A program made the position numbers and the translations under genes. Below the pieces are notes generated by a model that worked only from the letters and a program-made list of their open reading frames with translations, had not been told where the DNA came from and ran no database searches. From contig CM072801.1 of assembly GCA_037013495.1 (NCBI GenBank), positions 87,343,816-87,407,815 of the forward strand: a DNA stretch of 64,000 nt, written 5' to 3'. Positions 24,601 to 37,320 of this stretch are shown here, in pieces. The DNA comes from Hippophae tibetana. Its lineage: Eukaryota > Streptophyta > Magnoliopsida > Rosales > Elaeagnaceae. Within the stretch, counting starts at the first letter, position 1. Each line of letters starts with the position of its first letter.

Positions 24601-26856
24601 TTCAACGTTCTTTCTTCTTGAGAAAAACAATAGACCTAATGCAGTTCACAATGTAAAAACAAAAAGAATGTATTAATTGGGGTTTTAACTTAAAATTGCT
24701 ATAACTTTAATCTGTGCATCAAAATGACTACTATAATATATCAAATATGATGCTCGTTTCGATTCCTAAGAACGCACGGTAGCAATAGTATATTTCCCTA
24801 CTTTTGTCAACCCAAATTTCATGGTTCATACTAAATAATGACGCTTTAAACTTTGGTCGCACCTTATTTAATTGTAATCTTTTCTTGCCCTTTAGGATTC
24901 CAATTTGTTCATCTTAGGCGTATCCTTAGTAACTCAATCTTTCTTGTTCCTTTGAGTGCTAGGGTTCTTAGATTTAAAGCAAAAGAGATTTGCATCGTTT
25001 GAAATCAATGGCTTTGTTGCTGAAAATAATGTGTCTATCTTCACATATCTATTTTTTGAATTTTATTTTTAAAATTTCTTTCCAATGATGGTTTTCTGCT
25101 TTCTTAAGTCACAAATTACAAAAAGAGAAAGAAATTTTGTCCTTAAAGTCTTGTGTTTTTTTTCCATTCTGTTGACATTGTTTTCTACGTTGGATTTCAT
25201 ATCTTTGTTTTCTTTAAAATCTCGGTATCTTTTACTTTTCTTTGTTTTATGTTTTCAACGTTCTTTCTTCTTGAGAAAAACAATAGACCTAATGCAGTTC
25301 ACAGTGTAAAAACAAAAAGAATGTATTAATTGGGGTTTTAACTTAAAATTGCTATAACTTTTATATTTGTGCATCGAAATGACTACTATAATATATCAAA
25401 TATGATGCTCGTTTCGATTCCTAAGAACGCACGGTAGCAATAGTATATTTCCCCACTTTTGTCAACCCAAATTTCACGGTTCATACTAAATAATGACGCT
25501 TTAAACTTTGGTCGCACCTTATTTCATTGTAATCTTTTCTTGCTCTTTAGGATTCCAATTTGTTTATCTTAGGCGTATTCTTAGTAACTCAATCTTTCTT
25601 GTTCCTTTGAGTGCCAGGGTTCGTAGATTTACAGGGAAAGAGATTCGCATCGGTTGGAATCATAGGCTTTGTTGCTGAAAATAGTGTGTCTATCTTCACA
25701 TATCTATTTTTTGAATTTTATTTTTAAAAGTTTCTATCCTTTGATGGTTTTCTACTTTCTTAAGTCACAAATTACAAAAAGAGAAAGAAATTTTGTAAGT
25801 AAAGTCTTTTATTTTTTTTTCCATTCTGTTGACATTGATTTCTAAATTGGATTTCATAACTTTGTTTTCTTTAAAATCTCGGTATCTTTTACTTTTCTTT
25901 GTTTTATGTTTTCAACGTTCTTTCTTCTTGAGAAAAACAATAGACCTAATGCAGTTCACAATGTAAAAACAAAAAGAATGTATTAATTGGGGTTTTAACT
26001 TAAAATTGCTATAACTTTAATCTGTGCATCAAAATGACTACTATAATATATCAAATATGATGCTCGTTTCGATTCCTAAGAACGCACGGTAGCAATAGTA
26101 TATTTCCCTACTTTTGTCAACCCAAATTTCATGGTTCATACTAAATAATGACGCTTTAAACTTTGGTCGCACCTTATTTAATTGTAATCTTTTCTTGCCC
26201 TTTAGGATTCCAATTTGTTCATCTTAGGCGTATCCTTAGTAACTCAATCTTTCTTGTTCCTTTGAGTGCTAGGGTTCTTAGATTTAAAGCAAAAGAGATT
26301 TGCATCGTTTGAAATCAATGGCTTTGTTGCTGAAAATAATGTGTCTATCTTCACATATCTATTTTTTGAATTTTATTTTTAAAATTTCTTTCCAATGATG
26401 GTTTTCTGCTTTCTTGAGTCACAAATTACAAAAAGAGAAAGAAATTTTGTCCTTAAAATCTTGTGTTTTATTTCCATTCTGTTGACATTATTTTCTACGT
26501 TGGATTTCATATCTTTGTTTTCTTTAAAATCTCGGTATCTTTTACTTTTCTTTGTTTTATGTTTTCAACGTTCTTTCTTCTTGAGAAAAACAATAGACCT
26601 AATGCAGTTCACAGTGTAAAAACAAAAAGAATGTATTAATTGGGGTTTTAACTTAAAATTGCTATAACTTTTATTTTGTGCATCGAAATGACTACTATAA
26701 TATATCAAATATGATGCTCGTCTCGATTCCTAAGGATGCACGGTAGCAATAGTATATTTCCCCACTTTTGTCAACCCAAATTTCACGGTTCATACTAAAT
26801 AATGACGCTTTAAACTTTGGTCGCACCTTATTTCATTGTAATCTTTTCTTGCCCTT
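21622..26856. repeat. Heptamer copy 3 (A-E) passing into a D-E dimer expansion
   Basis: M34-M37 (21622, 22277, 22932, 23588) are types A, B, C and D. M38 (24243) is an E-like head fused to a short-subclass middle (CTTAAAAATCTTGG, 650 bp). M39 (24893) is D, M40 (25548) is E and M41 (26203) is a diverged D. Offsets are 1,305 and 1,310 bp. M36, M38 and M40 end in the same C-like tail (CCCTACTTTTG, CATGGTTC, TTATTTAATTG), so each is followed by D. This makes a D-E/C dimer that repeats twice and ends the heptamer block. Confidence 0.85.
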
Positions 26857-28819
26857 TAGGATTCCAATTTGTTCATCTTAGGCGTATCCTTAGTAACTCA
26901 ATCTTTCTTGTTACTTTGAGTGCCAGGGTTCGTAGATTTACAGGGAAAGAGATTCGCATCGGTTGGAATCATAGGCTTTGTTGCTGAAAATAGTGTGTCT
27001 ATCTTCACATATCTATTTTTTGAATTTTCTTTTTAAAAGTTTCTTTCCTTTGATGGTTTTCTGCTTTCTTAAGTCACAAATTACAAAAAGAGAAATAAAT
27101 TTTGTCCTTAAAGTCTTTTGTTTTTTTTTTCCATTCTGTTTACATTTTTTTCTAAATTGGATTTCATATCTTTGTTTTCTTTAAAATCTCGGTATCTTTT
27201 ACTTTTTTTTTTATGTTTTCAACGTTCTTTCTTCTTGAAAAAAACAATAGACCTAATGCAGTTCACTGTGTAAAAACAAAAAGAATGTATTAATTGGGGT
27301 TTTAACTTAAAATTGCTATAACTTTTATTTTGTGCATCGAAATGACTACTACAATATATCAAATATGATGCTCGTTTCGATTCCTAAGAACGCACGGTAG
27401 TAATAGTATATTTCCCCACTTTTGTCAACCCAAATTTCATGGTTCATACTACATAATGACGTCTTAAACTTTGGTCGCACCTTATTTCTTAGTAATATTT
27501 TCTTGCCCTTTAGGAGCCCAATTTGTTCATCTTAGGCGTATTCTTAGTAACTCAATCATTCTTGTTCCTTTGAGTGCTAGGGTTCTTAGATTTACAGCAA
27601 AAGAGATTCGCATCGGTTGAAATCAATGGCTTTGTTGCTGAAAATAGTGTGTCTATCTTCACATATCTATTTTTTGAATTTTATTTTTAAAAGTTTCTTT
27701 CCTTTGATGGTTTTCTGCTTTCTTAAGTCACAAATTACAAAAAGAGAAAGAAATTTTGTCCTTATAGTCTTGTGTTTTTTTCCATTCTATTGACATTGTT
27801 TTCTACGTTGGATTTCATATCTTTGTTTTCTTTAAAATCTCGGTATCTTTTACTTTTCTTTTTTTATGTTTTCAACGTTCTTTCTTCTTGAGAAAAACAG
27901 TAGACCTAATGCAGTTCACAATGTAAAAACAAAAAGAAGGTATTAATTGGGGTTTTAACTTAAAATTGCTTTTACTTTTATTTTGTGCATCGAAATGACT
28001 ACTATAATATATCAAATATTATGCTCGTTTCGATTCCTAAGAACGCACGGTAGCAATATTATATTTCCCCACTTTAGTCAACCCAAATTTCATGGTTCAT
28101 ACTAAATAATGACGATTTAAACTTTGGTCGCACCTTATTTCATTGTAATCTTTTCTTGCCCTTTAGGATTCCAATTTGTTCATCTTAGGTGTATCCTTAG
28201 TAACTCAATCTTCCTTGTTCCTTTGAGTGCCAGGGTTCGTAGATTTACAGGGTAAGAGATTCGCATCGGTTGGAATCATAGGCTTTCTTGCTGAAAATAG
28301 TGTGTCTATCTTCACATATCTATTTTTTGAATTTTATTTTTAAAAGTTTCTTTCCTTTGGTCGTTTTCTGCTTTCTTAAGTCACAAATTTCAAAAAGAGA
28401 AAGAAATTTTGTCCTTAAAGTCTTTTGTTTTTTTTCCATTCTGTTGACATTGTTTTCTAAATTGGATTTCATATCTTTGTTTTCTTTAAAATCTCGGTAT
28501 CTTTTACTTTCCTTTTTTATTATGTTTTCAACGTTCTTTCTTCTTGAGAAAAACAATAGACCTAATGCAGTTCACTGTGTAAAAACAAAAAGAATGTATT
28601 AATTGGGGTTTTAACTTAAAATTGCTATAACTTTTATTTTGTGCATCGAAATGACTACTATAATATATCAAATATGATGCTCGTTTCGATTCCTAAGAAC
28701 GCACGGTAGCAATAGTATATTTCCCCACTTTTGTCAACCCAAATTTCATGGTTCATACTAAATAATGACGCTTTAAACTTTGGTCTCACCTTATTTCATT
28801 GTAATCTTTTCTTGCCCTT
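26857..28819. repeat. Block III trimer P-Q/S-R (M42-M44)
   Basis: M42 (26857) is a P-like class 2 unit with a GACGTCTTAAAC tail and several private changes. M43 (27511) has a Q-type class 1 head, and a tail of type S (GCTTTTACTTTT, AATATTATGCTCG, CTTTAGTCAAC, GACGATTTAAAC). M44 (28164) is type R, class 2, with GCTTTCTTGCTG. The trimer corresponds to the P-Q-S-R tetramer that follows, with Q and S merged into one hybrid monomer. Confidence 0.82.
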
Positions 28820-31434
28820 TAGGATTCCAATTTGTTCATCTTAGGCGTATCCTTAGTAACTCAATCTTTCTTGTTCCTTTGAGTGCCAGGGTTCGTAGAT
28901 TTACAGGGAAAGAGATTCGCATCGGTTGGAATCATAGGCTTTGTTGCTGAAAATAGTGTGTCTATCTTCACATATCTATTTTTTGAATTTTATTTTTAAA
29001 AGTTTCTTTCCTTTGATGGTTTTCTGCTTTCTTAAGTCACAAATTACAAAAAGAGAAAGAAATTTTCTCCTTAAAGTCTTTTGTTTTTTTTTCCATTCTG
29101 TTGACATTTTTTTCTACGTTGGATTTCATATCTTTGTTTTCTTAAAAATCTTGGTATCTTTTACTTTTTTTTATGTTTTCAACGTTCTTTCTTCTTGAGA
29201 AAAACAATAGACCTAATGCAGTTCAAAGTGTAAAAACAAAAAGAATGTATTAATTGGGGTTTTAACTTAAAATTGCTAGAACTTTTATTTTGTGCATCGA
29301 AATGACTACTACAATATATCAAATATGATGCTCGTTTCGATTCCTAAGAACGCACGGTAGTAATAGTATATTTCCCCACTTTTGTCAACCCAAATTTCAT
29401 GGTTCATACTACATAATGACGTCTTAAACTTTGGTCGCACCTTATTTCTTAGTAATCTTTTCTCGCCCTTTAGGATTCCAATTTGTTCATCTTAGGCGTA
29501 TTCTTAGTAACTCAATCATTCTTGTTCCTTTGAGTGCTAGGGTTCTTAGATTTACAGCAAAAGAGATTCGCATCGGTTGAAATCAATGGCTTTGTTGCTG
29601 AAAATAGTGTGTCTATCTTCACATATCTATTTTTTGAATTTTATTTTTAAAAGTTTCTTTCCTTTGATGGTTTTCTGCTTTCTTAAGTCACAAATTACAA
29701 AAAGAGAAAGAAATTTTGTCCTTATAGTCTTGTGTTTTTTTTCCATTCTGTTGACATTTTTTTCTACGTTGGATTTCATATCTTTGTTTTCTTTAAAATC
29801 TCGGTATCTTTTACTTTTCTTATTTTTATGTTTTCAACGTTCTTTCTTCTTGAGAAAAACAGTAGACCTAATGCAGTTCACTGTGTAAAAACAAAATGAA
29901 GGTATTAATTGGGGTTTTAACTTAAAATTGCTATAAGTTTTATTTTGTGCATCGAAATGACTACTATAATATATCAAATATGATGATCGTTTCGATTCCT
30001 AAGAACGCACGGTAGCAATAGTATATTTCCCCACTTTTGTCAACCCAAATTTCATGGTTCATACTAAATAATGACGCTTTAAACTTTGGTCGCACCTTAT
30101 TTCATTGTAATCTTTTCTTGCCCTTTAGGATTCCAATTTGTTCATCTTAGGCGTATTCTTAGTAACTCAATCATTCTTGTTCCTTTGAGTGCTAGGGTTC
30201 TTAGATTTACAGCAAAAGAGATTCGCATCGGTTGAAATCAATGGCTTTGTGGCTGAAAATAGTGTGTCTATCTTCACATATCTATTTTTTGAATTTTATT
30301 TTCAAAATTTCTTTCCATTGATGGTTTTCTGCTTTCTTAAGTCACAAATTACAAAAAGAGAAAGAAATTTTGTCCTTATAGTCTTGTGTTTTTTTTCCAT
30401 TCTGTTGACATTGTTTTCTACGTTGGATTTCATATCTTTGTTTTCTTTAAAATCTCGGTATCTTTTACTTTTCTTTTTTTATGTTTTCAACGTTCTTTCT
30501 TCTTGAGAAAAACAGTAGACCTAATGCAGTTCACAATGTAAAAACAAAAAGAAGGTATTAATTGGGGTTTTAACTTAAAATTGCTTTTACTTTTATTTTG
30601 TGCATCGAAATGACTACTATAATATATCAAATATTATGCTCGTTTCGATTCCTAAGAACGCACGGTAGCAATAGTATATTTCCCCACTTTAGTCAACCCA
30701 AATTTCATGGTTCATACTAAATAATGACGATTTAAACTTTGGTCGCACCTTATTTCATTGTAATCTTTTCTTGCCCTTTAGGATTCCAATTTGTTCATCT
30801 TAGGTGTATCCTTAGTAACTCAATCTTTCTTGTTCCTTTGAGTGCCAGGGTTCGTAGATTTACAGGGTAAGAGATTCGCATCGGTTGGAATCATAGGCTT
30901 TCTTGCTGAAAATAGTGTGTCTATCTTCACATATCTATTTTTTGAATTTTATTTTTAAAAGTTTCTTTCCTTTGATCGTTTTCTGCTTTCTTAAGTCACA
31001 AATTACAAAAAGAGAAAGAAATTTTGTCCTTAAAGTCTTTTGTTTTTTTTCCATTCTGTTGACATTGTTTTCTAAATTGGATTTCATATCTTTGTTTTCT
31101 TTAAAATCTCGGTATCTTTTACTTTTCTTTTTTTTTATGTTTTCAACATTCTTTCTTCTTGAGAAAAACAATAGACCTAATGCAGTTCACTGTGTAAAAA
31201 CAAAAAGAATGTATTAATTGGGGTTTTAACTTAAAATTGCTATAACTTTTATTTTGTGCATCGAAATGACTACTATAATATATCAAATATGATGCTCGTT
31301 TCGATTCCTAAGAACGCACGGTAGCAATAGTATATTTCCCCACTTTTGTCAACCCAAATTTCATGGTTCATACTAAATAATGACGATTTAAACTTTGGTC
31401 GCACCTTATTTCATTGTAATCTTTTCTTGCCCTT
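28820..31434. repeat. Block III tetramer P-Q-S-R (M45-M48, 2,615 bp)
   Basis: Starts are 28820, 29471, 30126 and 30779. P (M45) is 651 bp, class 2, short subclass with CTTAAAAATCTTGG, GCTAGAACTTTT, ACTACAATATATC and CTTTTCTCGCCC. Q (M46) is class 1 with CCTTATAGTC and CTTATTTTTATG. S (M47) has TTTTCAAAATTTC and the AATATTATGCTCG tail. R (M48) has TTTGATCGTTTTC. M44 and M48 match closely at an offset of 2,615 bp, as do M45 and M49. Confidence 0.85.
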
Positions 31435-33394
31435 TAGGATTCCAATTTGTTCATCTTAGGTGTATCCTTAGTAACTCAATCATTCTTGTTCCTTTGAGTG
31501 CCAGGGTTCGTAGATTTACAGGGAAAGAGATTCGCATCGGTTGGAATCATAGGCTTTGTTGCTGAAAATAGTGTGTCTATCTTCACATACCTATTTTTTG
31601 AATTTTATTTTTAAAAGTTTCTTTCCTTTGATGGTTTTCTGCTTTCTTAAGTCACAAATTACAAAAAGAGAAAGAAATTTTGTCCTTAAAGTCTTTTGTT
31701 TTTTTTTTCCATTCTGTTGACATTTTTTTCTACGTTGGATTTCATATCTTTGTTTTCTTAAAAATCTTGGTATCTTTTACTTTTTTTATGTTTTCAACGT
31801 TCTTTCTTCTTGAGAAAAACAATAGACCTAATGCAGTTCAAAGTGTAAAAACAAAAAGAATGTATTAATTGGGGTTTTAACTTAAAATTGCTAGAACTTT
31901 TATTTTGTGCATCGAAATGACTACTACAATATATCAAATATGATGCTCGTTTCGATTCCTAAGAACGCACGGTAGTAATAGTATATTTCCCCACTTTTGT
32001 CAACCCAAATTTCATGGTTCATACTACATAATGACGTCTTAAACTTTGGTCGCACCTTATTTCTTAGTAATCTTTTCTCGCCCTTTAGGATTCCAATTTG
32101 TTCATCTTAGGCGTATTCTTAGTAACTCAATCATTCTTGTTCCTTTGAGTGCTAGGGTTCTTAGATTTACAGCAAAAGAGATTCGCATCGGTTGAAATCA
32201 ATGGCTTTGTTGCTGAAAATAGTGTGTCTATCTTCACATATCTATTTTTTGAATTTTATTTTTAAAAGTTTCTTTCCTTTGATGGTTTTCTGCTTTCTTA
32301 AGTCACAAATTACAAAAAGAGAAAGAAATTTTGTCCTTATAGTCTTGTGTTTTTTTTCCATTCTGTTGACATTGTTTTCTACGTTGGATTTCATATCTTT
32401 GTTTTCTTTAAAATCTCGGTATCTTTTACTTTTCTTATTTTTATGTTTTCAACGTTCTTTCTTCTTGAGAAAAACAGTACACCTAATCCATTTCACAATG
32501 TAAAAACAAAAAGAAGGTATTAATTGGGGTTTTAACTTAAAATTGCTATAACTTTTATTTTGTGCATCGAAATGACTACTATAATATATCAAATATGATG
32601 ATCGTTTCGATTCCTAAGAACGCACGGTAGCAATAGTATATTTCCCCACTTTTGTCAACCCAAATTTCATGGTTCATACTAAATAATGACGCTTTAAACT
32701 TTGGTCGCACCTTATTTCATTGTAATCTTTTCTTGCCCTTTAGGATTCCAATTTGTTCATCTTAGGTGTATTCTTAGTAACTCAATCATTCTTGTTCCTT
32801 TGAGTGCTAGGGTTCTTAGATTTATAGCAAAAGAGATTCGCATCGGTTGAAATAAATGGCTTTGTGGCTGAAAATAGTGTGTCTATCTTCACATATCTAT
32901 TTTTTTAATTTTATTTTCAAAATTTCTTTCCATTGATGGTTTTCTGCTTTCTTAAGTCACAAATTACAAAAAGAGAAAGAAATTTTGTCCTTAAAGTCTT
33001 GTGTTTTTTTTCCATTCTGTTGACATTGTTTTCTACGTTGGATTTCATATCTTTGTTTTCTTTAAAATCTCGGTATCTTTTACTTTTCTTTGTTTTATGT
33101 TTTCAACGTTCTTTCTTCTTGAGAAAAACAATAGACCTAATGCAGTTCACAGTGTAAAAACAAAAAGAAGGTATGTATTGGGGTTTTAACTTAAAATTGC
33201 TATAACTTTTATTTTGTGCATCGATATGACTACTATAATATATCAAATATGATGCTCGTTTCGATTCCTAAGAACGCACGGTAGCAATAGTATATTTCCC
33301 CACTTTTGTCAACCCAAATTTCATGGTTCATACTAAATAATGACGCTTTAAACTTTGGTCGCACCTTATTTCATTGTAATCTTTTCTTGCCCTT
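31435..33394. repeat. Block III trimer P-Q-S' (M49-M51, 1,960 bp)
   Basis: Starts are 31435, 32086 and 32741. M49 and M50 repeat P and Q at an offset of 2,615 bp from M45 and M46. M51 resembles S in its TTTTCAAAATTTC segment but carries GATTTATAGC, GAAATAAATGG and CATCGATATGAC, and ends in GGTATGTATTGG. No R monomer follows. The next unit is P again, which gives a local trimer period of 1,960 bp. Confidence 0.82.
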
Positions 33395-36010
33395 TAGGAT
33401 TCCAATTTGTTCATCTTAGGCGTATCCTTAGTAACTCAATCTTTCTTGTTCCTTTGAGTGCCAGGGTTCGTAGATTTACAGGGAAAGAGATTCGCATCGG
33501 TTGGAATCATAGGCTTTGTTGCTGAAAATAGTGTGTCTATCTTCACATACCTATTTTTTGAATTTTATTTTTAAAAGTTTCTTTCCTTTGATGGTTTTCT
33601 GCTTTCTTAAGTCACAAATTACAAATAGAGAAAGAAATTTTGTCCTTAAAGTCTTTTGTTTTTTTTTTCCATTCTGTTGACATTTTTTTCTACGTTGGAT
33701 TTCATATCTTTGTTTTCTTAAAAATCTTGGTATCTTTTACTTTTTTTATGTTTTCAACGTTCTTTCTTCTTGAGAAAAACAATAGACCTAATGCAGTTCA
33801 AAGTGTAAAAACAAAAAGAATGTATTAATTGGGGTTTTAACTTAAAATTGCTAGAACTTTTATTTTGTGCATCGAAATGACTACTACAATATATCAAATA
33901 TGATGCTCGTTTCGATTCCTAAGAACGCACGGTAGTAATAGTATATTTCCCCACTTTTGTCAACCCAAATTTCATGGTTCATACTACATAATGACGTCTT
34001 AAACTTTGGTCGCACCTTATTTCTTAGTAATCTTTTCTCGCCCTTTAGGATTCCAATTTGTTCATCTTAGGCGTATTCTTAGTAACTCAATCATTCTTGT
34101 TCCTTTGAGTGCTAGGGTTCTTAGATTTACAGCAAAAGAGATTCGCATCGGTTGAAATCAATGGCTTTGTTGCTGAAAATAGTGTGTCTATCTTCACATA
34201 TCTATTTTTTGAATTTTATTTTTAAAAGTTTCTTTCCTTTGATGGTTTTCTGCTTTCTTAAGTCACAAATTACAAAAAGAGAAAGAAATTTTGTCCTTAT
34301 AGTCTTGTATTTTTTTTCCATTCTGTTGACATTGTTTTCTACGTTGGATTTCATATCTTTGTTTTCTTTAAAATCTCGGTATCTTTTACTTTTCTTATTT
34401 TTATGTTTTCAACGTTCTTTCTTCTTGAGAAAAACAATAGACCTAATGCAGTTCACAGTGTAAAAACAAAAAGAAGGTATGTATTGGGGTTTTAACTTAA
34501 AATTGCTATAACTTTTATTTTGTGCATCGAAATGACTACTATAATATATCAAATATGATGCTCGTTTCGATTCCTAAGAACGCACGGTAGCAATAGTATA
34601 TTTCCCCACTTTTGTCAACCCAAATTTCATGGTTCATACTAAATAATGACGCTTTAAACTTTGGTCGAACCTTATTTCATTGTAATCTTTTCTTGCCCTT
34701 TAGGATTCCAATTTGTTCATCTTAGGCGTATCCTTAGTAACTCAATCTTTCTTGTTCCTTTGAGTGCCAGGGTTCGTAGATTTACAGGGAAATAGATTCG
34801 CATCGGTTGGAATCATTGGCTTTGTTGCTGAAAATAGTTTGTCTATCTTCACATATCTATTTTTTGAATTTTATTTTTAAAAGTTTCTTTCCTTTGATGG
34901 TTTTCTGCTTTCTTAAGTCACAAATTCCAAAAAGAGAAAGAAATTTTGTCCTTAAAGTCTTTTTTTTTTTCCATTCTGTTGACATTGTTTTCTAAATTGG
35001 ATTTCATATCTTTGTTTTCTTTAAAATCTCGGTATCTTTTACTTTTCTTTTTTTTTTATGTTTTCAACGTTCTTTCTTCTTGAGAAAAACAATAGACCTA
35101 ATGCAGTTCACTGTGTAAAAACAAAAAGAAGGTATGTATTGGGGTTTTAACTTAAAATTGCTATAACTTTTATTTTGTGCATCGAAATGACTACTATAAT
35201 ATATCAAATATGATGCTCGTTTCGATTCCTAAGAACGCACGGTAGCAATAGTATATTTCCCCACTTTTGTCAACCCAAATTTCATGGTTCATACTAAATA
35301 ATGACGCTTTAAACTTTGGTCGAACCTTATTTCATTGTAATCTTTTCTTGCCCTTTAGGATTCCAATTTGTTCATCTTAGGCGTATCCTTAGTAACTCAA
35401 ACTTTCTTGTTCCTTTGAGTGCCAGGGTTCGTAGATTTACAGGGAAAGAGATTCGCATCGGTTGGAATCATAGGCTTTGTTGCTGAAAATAGTTTGTCTA
35501 TCTTCACATATCTATTTTTTGAATTTTATTTTTAAAAGTTTCTTTCCTTTGATGGTTTTCTGCTTTCTTAAGTCACAAATTACAAAAAGAGAAAGAAATT
35601 TTGTCCTTATAGTCTTGTGTTTTTTTTCCATTCTGTTGACATTGTTTTCTACGTTGGATTTCATATCTTTGTTTTCTTTAAAATCTCGGTATCTTTTACT
35701 TTTCTTTGTTTTATGTTTTCAACGTTCTTTCTTCTTGAGAAAAACAATAGACCTAATGCAGTTCACAATGTAAAAACAAAAAGAAGGTATGTATTGGGGT
35801 TTTAACTTAAAATTGCTATAACTTTTATTTTGTGCATCGAAATGACTACTATAATATATCAAATATGATGCTCGTTTCGATTCCTAAGAACGCACGGTAG
35901 CAATATAATATTTCCCCACTTTTGTCAACCCAAATTTCTTGGTTCATACTAAATAATGATGCTTTAAACTTTGGTCGCACCTTATTTCATTGTAATGTTT
36001 TCTTGCCCTT
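33395..36010. repeat. Block III P-Q plus two GGTATGTATTGG monomers (M52-M55)
   Basis: Starts are 33395, 34046, 34701 and 35356. M52 and M53 repeat P and Q at an offset of 1,960 bp. M54 and M55 are class 2 heads that share AATAGTTTGTCTATC and a GGTATGTATTGG tail. M53 and M54 share GGTCGAACC. M54 has an 11-T run at 34960-34970 where most copies read GTCTTGTG or GTCTTTTG, and ATTGG rather than ATAGG in its head. The segment reads as P-Q followed by a small duplication. Confidence 0.8.
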
Positions 36011-37320
36011 TAGGATTCCAATTTGTTCATCTTAGGCGTATCTTTAGTAACTCAATCTTTCTTGTTCCTTTGAGTGCTAGGGTTCTTAGATTTACAGCAA
36101 AAGAGATTCGCATCGGTTGAAATCAATGGCTTTGTTGCTGAAAATTGTGTGTCTATCTTCACATATCTATTTTTTGAATTTTATTTTTAAAAGTTTCTTT
36201 CCTTTGATGGTTTTCTGCTTTCTTAAGTAACAAATTACAAAAAGAGAAAGAAATTTTGTCCTTATAGTCTTGTGTTTTTTTTTCATTCTGTTGACATTGT
36301 TTTCTACGTTGGATTTCATATCTTTGTTTTCTTTAAAATCTCGGTATCTTTTACTTTTCTTTTTTTTATGTTTTCAACGTTCTTTTTTCTTGAGAAAAAC
36401 AGTAGACCTAATGCATTTCACAATGTAAAAACAAAAAGAAGGTATTAATTGGGGTTTTAACTTAAAATTGCTATAACTTTTATTTTGTGCATCGAAATGA
36501 CTACTATAATATATCAAATATGATGCTCGTTTCGATTCCTAAGAACGCACGGTAGCAATAGTATATTTCCCCACTTTTGTCAACCCAAATTTCATGGCTC
36601 ATACTAAATAATGACGCTTTAAACTTTGGTCGCACCTTATTTCATTGTAATCTTTTCTTGCCCTTTAGGATTCCAATTTGTTCATCTTAGGTGTATTCTT
36701 AGTAACTCAATCATTCTTGTTCCTTTGAGTGCTAGGGTTCTTAGATTTATAGCAAAAGAGATTCGCATCGGTTGAAATCAATGGCTTTGTGGCTGAAAGT
36801 AGTGTGTCTATCTTCACATATCTATTTTTTGAATTTTATTTTTAAAAGTTTCTTTCCATTGATGGTTTTCTGCTTTCTTAAGTCACAAATTACAAAAAGA
36901 GAAAGAAATTTTGTCCTTAAAGTCTTGTGTTCTTTTTCCATTCTGTTGACATTGTTTTCTACGTTGTATTTCATATCTTTGTTTTCTTTAAAATCTCGGT
37001 ATCTTTTACTTTTCTTTGTTTTATGTTTTCAACGTTGTTTCTTCTTGAGAAAAACAATAGACCTAATGCAGTTCACAGTGTAAAAACAAAAAGAATGTAT
37101 TAATTGGGGTTTTAACTTAAAATTGCTATAACTTTTATTTTGTGCATCGAAATTACTACTATAATATATCAAATATGATGCTCGTTTCGATTCCTAAGAA
37201 CGCACGGTAGCAATAGTATATTTCCCCACTTTTGTCAACCCAAATTTCATGGTTCATACTAAATAATGACGCTTTAAACTTTGGTCGCACCTTATTTCAT
37301 TGTAATCTTTTCTTGCCCTT
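36011..37320. repeat. M56-M57, repeated 7,853 bp downstream
   Basis: M56 (36011) carries GGCGTATCTTTAGTAAC, ACAGTAGACC and AATGCATTTCAC. M57 (36666) carries GATTTATAGC, GGCTGAAAGTAGTG and AACGTTGTTTC. The same pair of variants recurs in M68 (43864) and M69 (44519) at an offset of exactly 7,853 bp (12 monomers). This is the longest-range internal echo I could trace with confidence, and it flanks the duplicated tetramers of block IV. Confidence 0.8.

Noticed and set aside
28320..28556. Minus-strand Lys/Arg/Asn-rich frames (also near 30935, 38057, 57662, 62899)
   Set aside because: These are the complement of the T-rich segment. They appear only in the copies where the T runs happen to keep the frame open, with different starts and ends in each copy.
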